Shown: positions 58,504 to 64,000 of the stretch, one piece after another
Position numbering within the stretch: the first letter of the stretch is position 1
Layout of the letters: each line of letters opens with the position of its first letter
NCBI RefSeq assembly: GCF_001428895.1
Contig: NZ_LMJA01000004.1
Span: 62,001 to 126,000, forward strand
Direction of reading: 5' to 3'
DNA length: 64,000 bases
Source of the DNA: Mycobacterium sp. Root265
GTDB lineage: Bacteria; Actinomycetota; Actinomycetes; Mycobacteriales; Mycobacteriaceae
Program-made: the position numbers and the translations under genes
Notes under the pieces: model-generated
Seen by the model: the letters and a program-made list of their open reading frames with translations, nothing else
The model's database searches: none
What the model was told of the DNA's origin: nothing

Positions 58504-60090
58504 GTGAGTCTTCCCGTTGTTCTGATCGCCGACAAGCTTGCCGAGTCGACCGTCGCCGCGCTCGGCGACCAGGTCGAGGTCCGCTGGGTGGACGGCCCGG
58601 ACCGTCCGAAACTGCTGGAGGCCGTCGCCGACGCGGACGCGCTGCTGGTGCGCTCCGCGACCACGGTGGACGCCGAGGTCATCGCTGCCGCGCCGAAACT
58701 CAAGATCGTCGCCCGCGCCGGCGTCGGCCTGGACAACGTCGACGTCGACGCGGCCACCGCACGCGGCGTGCTGGTCGTCAACGCGCCGACCTCCAATATC
58801 CACAGCGCCGCCGAGCACGCCCTGGCACTGCTGCTGTCGGCGGCCCGCCAGGTTCCGGCCGCCGACGCCACGCTGCGCGAGCACACCTGGAAGCGGTCCG
58901 CGTTCTCGGGCACCGAGATCTTCGGTAAGACCGTCGGCGTGGTCGGGCTGGGCCGCATCGGTCAGCTCGTCGCCGCGCGGCTCGCCGCGTTCGGCACCCA
59001 CATCGTGGCGTACGACCCCTATGTGTCCTCGGCGCGCGCCGCGCAGATCGGCATCGAGCTGGTCAGCCTCGACGAGCTGCTGAGTCGGGCCGACTTCATC
59101 TCGGTGCACCTGCCCAAGACCAAGGAGACCGCGGGCCTGCTCGGCAAGGAAAACCTCGCCAAGACCAAGCCCGGCGTCATCATCGTCAACGCCGCGCGCG
59201 GTGGCCTCATCGACGAGCAGGCGCTCGCCGACGCCATCACCAGCGGGCACGTCCGCGGCGCGGGACTGGACGTGTTCTCCACCGAACCGTGCACCGACAG
59301 CCCGCTGTTCGATCTGCCGCAGGTCGTGGTCACCCCGCACCTGGGCGCATCGACCGCCGAGGCGCAGGACCGGGCCGGCACCGATGTGGCCGCCAGCGTG
59401 AAGCTGGCATTGGCCGGTGAATTCGTGCCCGACGCCGTCAACGTCGGCGGGGGAGCCGTCGGCGAAGAAGTGGCGCCGTGGCTGGACCTGGTCCGCAAGC
59501 TCGGCCTGCTGGTCGGCTCGCTCGCCGAGGCCGCGCCGGTGTCGCTGAGCGTCCAGGTCCAAGGCGAGCTGGCATCCGAGGACGTCGAGATCCTTCGCCT
59601 GTCGGCGCTACGCGGCCTGTTCTCGGCCGTTGTCGACGAGCAGGTGACCTTCGTCAACGCACCCGCCCTGGCCAAGGATCGCGGCGTGACCGCTGAGATC
59701 AGCACCGCCAGTGAGAGTCCCAACCACCGCAGCGTGGTGGACGTGCGCGCGGTCTACGCCGACGGGGGTTCGCTGAACGTGGCGGGCACCCTGTCCGGTC
59801 CGCAGCAGGTGCAGAAGGTCGTCCAGATCAACGGGCGCAACCTGGATCTGCGCGCCGAGGGCTACAACCTGGTGGTCAACTACCACGATCAGCCCGGCGC
59901 GCTCGGCAAGATCGGCACGCTGCTCGGTGGTGCCGATGTCAACGTGCTGGCCGCGCAGATGAGCCAGGATGCCAGTGGCGACAGCGCCACCGTGATGCTG
60001 CGCCTGGATACCGATGTGCCCGAAGATGTGCGCGCCGCGATCGCCTCGGCGGTCGGCGCCACCACACTGGAAGTGGTCGATCTGTCATGA
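58504..60090 (+). CDS. serA: D-3-phosphoglycerate dehydrogenase
   Basis: First step of serine synthesis: 3-phosphoglycerate to phosphohydroxypyruvate with NAD+. Its 528 residues equal M. tuberculosis SerA1, the long type with an extra domain. Substrate-domain parts [13 protein letters not shown] and [15 protein letters not shown] are followed by the NAD motif [21 protein letters not shown], the catalytic Arg ([13 protein letters not shown]), Glu and His ([10 protein letters not shown]). An intervening domain (about 320-450) and a C-terminal ACT domain ([22 protein letters not shown]) bind serine and phosphate. leuB overlaps its stop by ATGA. Confidence 0.97.
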   Translation: MSLPVVLIADKLAESTVAALGDQVEVRWVDGPDRPKLLEAVADADALLVRSATTVDAEVIAAAPKLKIVARAGVGLDNVDVDAATARGVLVVNAPTSNIHSAAEHALALLLSAARQVPAADATLREHTWKRSAFSGTEIFGKTVGVVGLGRIGQLVAARLAAFGTHIVAYDPYVSSARAAQIGIELVSLDELLSRADFISVHLPKTKETAGLLGKENLAKTKPGVIIVNAARGGLIDEQALADAITSGHVRGAGLDVFSTEPCTDSPLFDLPQVVVTPHLGASTAEAQDRAGTDVAASVKLALAGEFVPDAVNVGGGAVGEEVAPWLDLVRKLGLLVGSLAEAAPVSLSVQVQGELASEDVEILRLSALRGLFSAVVDEQVTFVNAPALAKDRGVTAEISTASESPNHRSVVDVRAVYADGGSLNVAGTLSGPQQVQKVVQINGRNLDLRAEGYNLVVNYHDQPGALGKIGTLLGGADVNVLAAQMSQDASGDSATVMLRLDTDVPEDVRAAIASAVGATTLEVVDLS

Positions 60091-61097
60091 AGCTCGCTGT
60101 AATCGCCGGTGACGGTATCGGTCCGGAGGTCATCGACCAGGCGCTGCGGGTACTGGATGCGGTGCTGCCCGGAGTCGAGCGCACCGAGTACGACCTGGGA
60201 GCGCGGCGCTACCACGCATCGGGCGAACTGCTGACCGCGGAGACGATCGAAGAACTGCGCGGTTATGACGCCATCCTGCTCGGCGCGATCGGTGATCCGT
60301 CGGTACCCAGCGGCGTGCTGGAGCGTGGGCTGCTGCTCAAGCTGCGTTTCGCGCTCGACCATCACGTCAACCTGCGTCCCGGTCGGCTCTATCCCGGTGT
60401 GAGCAGCCCGCTCTCGGGTGTCACCGGTATCGATTTCGTCGTGGTCCGCGAGGGCACCGAGGGGCCCTACACCGGAAACGGTGGAGCGCTGCGGGTCGGC
60501 ACCCCCCACGAGGTGGCCACCGAGGTCAGCGTCAACACCGCCTTCGGGGTGGAGCGCGTCGTGCGCGACGCGTTCGCCCGCGCACAGGCCCGCCGCAAGC
60601 ATCTGACGTTGGTGCACAAGACCAATGTGCTGACCTTTGCGGGCAGCCTGTGGTCGCGGGTGGTGGCCGAGGTCGGCACCGAGTTCCCCGAGGTCGAGGT
60701 CGCCTACCAGCACATCGACGCCGCCACCATCCACATGGTCACCGACCCGGGACGTTTCGACGTCATCGTCACCGACAACCTGTTCGGCGACATCATCACC
60801 GACCTGTCGGCGGCGGTGTGCGGCGGTATCGGTCTGGCCGCCAGCGGCAATATCGATGCGACGCGGACCAATCCGTCGATGTTCGAGCCGGTGCACGGCA
60901 GCGCGCCCGACATCGCGGGCCAGGGCATCGCCGATCCGACCGCGGCCGTGATGAGCGTGGCGTTGTTGCTCTCGCATGTGGGCGAAGAGGATGCGGCGAC
61001 GCGGGTGGACAAGGCGGTCTCCGAGCACCTGGCGACCCGCGGCGACGCAAAACTGTCGACCAGCGAGGTCGGCGACCGGATCCTGTCTCTGCTGTAG
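60087..61097 (+). CDS. leuB: 3-isopropylmalate dehydrogenase
   Basis: Leucine synthesis: oxidative decarboxylation of 3-isopropylmalate with NAD+; 336 residues, as in M. tuberculosis. It starts [19 protein letters not shown]. It has [15 protein letters not shown], the catalytic Lys/Asp sets ([44 protein letters not shown]) and [14 protein letters not shown] for NAD. ATG 60087 overlaps the serA TGA, so serine and leucine enzymes share one transcript. Confidence 0.97.
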   Translation: MKLAVIAGDGIGPEVIDQALRVLDAVLPGVERTEYDLGARRYHASGELLTAETIEELRGYDAILLGAIGDPSVPSGVLERGLLLKLRFALDHHVNLRPGRLYPGVSSPLSGVTGIDFVVVREGTEGPYTGNGGALRVGTPHEVATEVSVNTAFGVERVVRDAFARAQARRKHLTLVHKTNVLTFAGSLWSRVVAEVGTEFPEVEVAYQHIDAATIHMVTDPGRFDVIVTDNLFGDIITDLSAAVCGGIGLAASGNIDATRTNPSMFEPVHGSAPDIAGQGIADPTAAVMSVALLLSHVGEEDAATRVDKAVSEHLATRGDAKLSTSEVGDRILSLL

Positions 61098-61102
61098 CTC
61101 CG

Positions 61103-61666
61103 GTGTCCGCCTTCGCGACGCTGAGCCGGCAGTGCCGGCTGTTCGCGATCGGTTCGATGTTCTTCGCGGTGGCCACCGCACCGGGATTCGCCGCGCTCGC
61201 GGGGGCCGGTGCGTCCAACGCGTTGTGCTTCATCGGCTCGTGGTTCTTCACCACGGCCGCATGGATACAACTGGCATTGTCGGGTCGCGGCATCGGCTGG
61301 TGGTCATCGGCCAGCCAGTTCGCCGGCACCATCCTGTTCAACGTCAGCACCGGGGCGTCGGTGTGGGCGCACACCCTCCATGCCGAGCGCCGTGACGTGT
61401 GGGCGCCGGACGCGACGGGCTCGGTGGCGTTCCTGATCAGCGGCGTGCTCGCCGTCACGGCGGTCGGCCGGTGGGCTCCGCGATCGGTGGACTGGCAGGC
61501 GGGGTGGATCAATCTTGCCGGCTGCATCGCGTTCGGGGTGTCTGCGGCTGCGGCGTTCGTGTTCACCACCGGGGAGACGGTGAACGCGGCGGTGGCCAAC
61601 CTCGGCACCTTCGTCGGGGCATTGTGTTTCCTGGCGGCGGCACTGGTGGTGCTGCCGCGGCGATGA
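61103..61666 (+). CDS. Hypothetical YrhK-like membrane protein
   Basis: Protein of 187 residues with about five membrane helices (FAIGSMFFAVATAPGFAAL, LCFIGSWFFTTAAWIQLAL, AGTILFNVSTGASVWAH, VAFLISGVLAVTAVG, NLGTFVGALCFLAAALVVL). The pattern IGSMFFAV...CFIGSWFFT resembles YrhK-type proteins repeated twice. Function unknown. GTG 61103 starts five bases after the leuB stop, so it may belong to the serA-leuB transcript. Confidence 0.8.
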   Translation: MSAFATLSRQCRLFAIGSMFFAVATAPGFAALAGAGASNALCFIGSWFFTTAAWIQLALSGRGIGWWSSASQFAGTILFNVSTGASVWAHTLHAERRDVWAPDATGSVAFLISGVLAVTAVGRWAPRSVDWQAGWINLAGCIAFGVSAAAAFVFTTGETVNAAVANLGTFVGALCFLAAALVVLPRR

Positions 61667-61695
61667 GTTCGGGTGGCCTTGCTGGTCTATCCGGT

Positions 61696-62304
61696 ATGGG
61701 ACTCATCGATATCGAACTGTTCGCAACGCTGGATCTGGTCGGGCAGGGGCCCGGCGGCCCCGAGGAGGATCCGATCGGCTTCCCGTTCGGTGGCTGGCAG
61801 GCGCCGCTGGTGGACGAGGTGGCCGGCGCGCAGGTGGCGGCCGCCTACGAAGGCACCGACGCACTGCTGCTCGGCCGGCGGACCTATGACATCTTCGCCG
61901 CGTTCTGGCCGCACCAGGATGACGAGTTCGCGGCATTGTTCAACCGCATCCCGAAGTATGTGGTCTCGCGCGGCAGGCCCGACCTGTCCTGGGCGGGATC
62001 GACGCAGCTCGGCCCGGACCTGGTCGGCGCGGTGCGAGAGATCCGGGACCGGCACGAGCGGGTGAAGGTCGTCGGCAGCCTCAATTTGGTGCAAACGCTG
62101 TTGCGCGAGAAGCTCTTTGACGGGATCGACCTGTGGCTTCATCCGATCATGCTCGGCGTCGGGAAGAAGGTGTTCGACGGTGGTGTGGTGCCCACGAACA
62201 TCACACTGCTGCAGCCGCCGGTCGCCAGCCCGAAGGGATCGGTGTATCTGCGCTACGGTCTGGCCGAGGGTGTGCCGGCCACGGGGGATATGACCGCCTC
62301 CTGA
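61696..62304 (+). CDS. Dihydrofolate reductase/RibD C-terminal-domain family protein
   Basis: Protein of 202 residues. IELFATLDLVGQGPGGPEED at the start (the usual xxxSLDGxxAGP position), ALLLGRRTYDIFAAFWP, YVVSRGRPDLSW, VKVVGSLNLVQTLL and HPIMLGVGKKVFDGG are the family motifs. It would bind NADPH and act on a pteridine- or pyrimidine-like compound; the substrate is unknown. ATG 61696 is preferred because codons between 61663 and 61696 do not fit the genome's bias. ATG 61663 would overlap the previous stop (ATGA) and is possible. Confidence 0.86.
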   Translation: MGLIDIELFATLDLVGQGPGGPEEDPIGFPFGGWQAPLVDEVAGAQVAAAYEGTDALLLGRRTYDIFAAFWPHQDDEFAALFNRIPKYVVSRGRPDLSWAGSTQLGPDLVGAVREIRDRHERVKVVGSLNLVQTLLREKLFDGIDLWLHPIMLGVGKKVFDGGVVPTNITLLQPPVASPKGSVYLRYGLAEGVPATGDMTAS

Positions 62305-62322
62305 AAGTTGTTCGCAGCTGGG

Positions 62323-63525
62323 CTATTTCCCGCGTGCGACGGCGTCGGAACCGGGGTCGGCGGGCACCAGGAAGACCGCTGCCGCAGGGAACAGCGCGCA
62401 CACAGCGAACGCAAAAGGAAATCCGACGGCTGCGATCAACCCACCGAACAACGGCGACCCGACCGCCGTGGCCAGATGCTGGCTGGTGTTCTGGGTGCCC
62501 AGCGCGCGTCCACTCCAGAACGGACCGGCGATCTCGGCGATCGCGGTGAACGCCAACCCGTTGTCGGACACCGTCACCACCGAGGCGATGACGATCAGTG
62601 CGATGCTCACCGGCGAGCTCAGTGCGTCGGTGACGGCAAGCAAGGCCATCGTCGCCGCCGCGGCCGCAGCGATGAATCGGATGGGCCGCAGGCGCAGGCC
62701 CAGCACATCGGACCACCGCCCGGCCGCAATGCGACCCGCTGCGCCCAGCACCTGAGAAGCCGTGACGAGCGCGCCCGCCGACGCGGCCGACCACCCGCGC
62801 TCGGTCATCAGCCACACCAGCATGAAGGTCCACACGAAACCCTGAGGGATGACCAGCAGCACGGATACCGCGTGAATGCGTGCCAGCACAGACGATCCGC
62901 GGTACGGGTTGGCCAGATCCTCTGGCGGCGCCTCGGCTCGGGGCGGCCGCGGCGGGTCCAGTACGCCGATCGCGCAGATCACCGCGGACAGCACGCACAC
63001 CACTGCGGGAAACAGCAATGCGGTGCCCACACCATGGCTTTCGGCGACCCGTGGGATCATGAGGGCGCCCAGTCCGACGCCCAGGGGTGTCGCGGTCTGA
63101 CGGATTCCCATGGCCAGGCCGCGCTGCTCCGGCGGGAACCAGCCCACCACGACGCGTCCGCTCGCGGCATTGCTGCTCGCTGCGGCCATTCCGCCGAGCA
63201 GCAGGAATGCCCCGACGGCGAACAGGGAGTGCACCGACGCGGCACCGAAGGCGAATGCCGCGGTGAGTGCCGAGCCGACGGTCAGCACGATGCGTTCGCC
63301 GACCCGGTCCACCAGCCAGCCCCAGGCGATCAGCGTCACCACCATGCCGAAGCTGGGCATCGCCGAGAGCAGTCCCGCCGCAGCCAGGTCCACGCCGCGC
63401 TCGCTGTGCAGGGTGGGAATGAGAAAGGCCGCGCCGTTGATGAAGACATTGGCGCACGTGGTCGCCGTCAGGGCGATCACCAGCATGGACCAGCGCCGCG
63501 CGGTGCTGATGGTCGACGTGGGCAT
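62323..63525 (-). CDS. Major facilitator superfamily transporter (Rv2994-like)
   Basis: Transporter of 400 residues with twelve predicted helices. The loop 2-3 motif is WGWLVDRVGERIVL and the loop 8-9 counterpart is RIAAGRWSDVLGLRLR, both MFS signatures (GXXXDRXGRR type). VVGWFPPEQRGLAMGIRQTATPLG is common in NarK/OFA-like members. The substrate is unknown. ATG 63525 gives the normal short cytoplasmic N-terminus. Convergent with the reductase gene. The M. tuberculosis Rv2994 sits at the same place. Confidence 0.88.
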   Translation of the reverse strand: MPTSTISTARRWSMLVIALTATTCANVFINGAAFLIPTLHSERGVDLAAAGLLSAMPSFGMVVTLIAWGWLVDRVGERIVLTVGSALTAAFAFGAASVHSLFAVGAFLLLGGMAAASSNAASGRVVVGWFPPEQRGLAMGIRQTATPLGVGLGALMIPRVAESHGVGTALLFPAVVCVLSAVICAIGVLDPPRPPRAEAPPEDLANPYRGSSVLARIHAVSVLLVIPQGFVWTFMLVWLMTERGWSAASAGALVTASQVLGAAGRIAAGRWSDVLGLRLRPIRFIAAAAAATMALLAVTDALSSPVSIALIVIASVVTVSDNGLAFTAIAEIAGPFWSGRALGTQNTSQHLATAVGSPLFGGLIAAVGFPFAFAVCALFPAAAVFLVPADPGSDAVARGK

Positions 63526-63567
63526 GACGACATGGTGCCATGGCCATCCCATGATATTGAACTCTGA

Positions 63568-63582
63568 TCTCATGATGTGAGA
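63568..63582. promoter_or_regulatory. Small palindrome upstream of the transporter gene
   Basis: TCTCA-TGATG-TGAGA lies 43 bases before the MFS gene in a short AT-rich stretch (63545-63590). It may be an operator, but half-sites of five bases can arise by chance. Confidence 0.3.
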
Positions 63583-63642
63583 GACAATGCTCTTGCGCAG
63601 GCAAAGGTCGACGCCGCGCGGCGACCGGCTGCCGGGGCTCAT

Positions 63643-63648
63643 TAGGCT
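63643..63648 (+). promoter_or_regulatory. -10 element of the FAH-family gene
   Basis: TAGGCT ends six bases before ATG 63655, the same leaderless arrangement as at serA, gatC and others in this window. Confidence 0.5.
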
Positions 63649-63654
63649 GAGCGG

Positions 63655-64000
63655 ATGCGCCTCGGTCGAATCGCCAGTCCTGACGGGGTCGCCTTCGTGG
63701 TCATCGAAGGCGACTCGAACTCCGATGCGGTGTGCCGCGAGATCGCCGAGCAGTACCTGTCGCGAAACCCCACCTTCACCGGTCGCAGCTGGCCGCTGGC
63801 CGACGTGCGGCTGCTGGCCCCGATCCTGGCCAGCAAGGTGGTGTGCATGGGTAAGAACTACGCCGCGCACGCCCTCGAGATGGGTGGCGAGGCGCCGGAG
63901 GATCCGGTGATCTTCCTCAAGCCCAACACCGCGATCATCGGGCCCAATGTCGCCATCCAGCTGCCCGCAGATGCGCACCCGGTCCATCACGAAGGCGAAC
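63655..64000 (+). CDS. Fumarylacetoacetate hydrolase-family protein, 5' part (Rv2993c-like)
   Basis: Gene truncated by the right edge; 115 codons are visible. The frame reads MRLGRIASPDGVAFVVIEGD, then VVCMGKNYAAHALEMGG and DPVIFLKPNTAIIGP, which is the FAH start-of-catalytic-domain pattern (GXNYXXHAXE). Such enzymes hydrolyse or decarboxylate 2-oxo acids, e.g. 2-hydroxyhepta-2,4-diene-1,7-dioate. The metal-binding Glu pair would lie beyond the window. It is divergent from the MFS gene. Confidence 0.9.
   Translation, partial: MRLGRIASPDGVAFVVIEGDSNSDAVCREIAEQYLSRNPTFTGRSWPLADVRLLAPILASKVVCMGKNYAAHALEMGGEAPEDPVIFLKPNTAIIGPNVAIQLPADAHPVHHEGE

Overview
The window looks like chromosomal backbone from a mycobacterium, probably a rapidly growing Mycolicibacterium-type species. 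The DNA is very GC-rich, GTG starts are common and ATGA/GTGA gene overlaps are frequent. From memory, the order of conserved genes follows the M. tuberculosis Rv3044-to-Rv2993c interval in reverse: fecB, ctaD, serB2, ABC/NUDIX/echA17, Rv3038c-Rv3030, etfBA, Rv3027c-Rv3024c, Rv3015c, ligA, Rv3013, gatCA, pfkA, gatB, lppZ, Rv3005c, cfp6, ilvBNC, Rv2997, serA1, leuB, Rv2994, Rv2993c. No rRNA, tRNA, insertion sequence, prophage or CRISPR array was seen. Every gap between genes is under 300 bases.

Layout. 1-10.3 kb: a lipoprotein start, cytochrome aa3 subunit I and phosphoserine phosphatase, then a divergent MocR regulator/YczE membrane-protein pair, then a tightly overlapped ABC ATPase/NUDIX/enoyl-CoA hydratase/methyltransferase run. 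10.3-18.3 kb: secreted and lipoprotein genes and the methylglucose lipopolysaccharide (MGLP) genes (acetyltransferase, glucosyltransferase, GH57 branching enzyme, methyltransferase), interrupted by a self-contained HTH/SRPBCC unit. 18.4-25.5 kb: electron transfer flavoprotein, an N-acyltransferase/PlsC pair, cysteine desulfurase plus mnmA, and a MetE-like gene. 25.5-30 kb: a repetitive secreted protein, an acyl-CoA ligase, a hydrolase, an MmcQ protein and a methyltransferase. 30-37 kb: ligA, a small secreted protein, a five-gene SpeE-like/DUF350/DUF4247/DUF2617/DUF4178 operon and an ACT protein. 37-47.6 kb: gatC, gatA, pfkA and gatB, split by a PoxB-type enzyme and by a DyP-peroxidase cassette followed by a MarR/NAD(P)-binding pair. 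47.6-64 kb: an SOS-controlled DUF222/HNH gene, lppZ, DoxX, cfp6, ilvBNC behind a leader-peptide attenuator, small stress-type genes, serA-leuB, and transport/catabolic genes up to a truncated FAH-family gene.

How the genes work together. Serine synthesis (serA, serB2), branched-chain amino acid synthesis (ilvBNC, leuB), tRNA maturation (mnmA with cysteine desulfurase, GatCAB), energy metabolism (ctaD, etfBA, pfkA, poxB) and envelope polysaccharide/lipid synthesis (MGLP genes, acyltransferase pair) make up the core. Relative to the remembered M. tuberculosis order, the accessory insertions are yczR-yczE, HTH/SRPBCC, fadD-hydrolase, the SpeE-like operon, poxB, the DyP cassette with MarR/NAD(P)-binding pair, and the HNH gene.

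The most distinctive regulatory signal is a recurring TANNNT -10 element ending 6-9 bases before the start codon. It is seen in front of about twenty genes and implies leaderless transcripts. Other strong sites are a perfect LexA box on the HNH gene, nested palindromes between the MarR and NAD(P)-binding genes, a palindrome over the HTH promoter, and an ilvB leader peptide with Leu-Val-Val-Ile codons followed by an intrinsic terminator. All family assignments come from reading motifs and from remembered homologues; no database search was possible.
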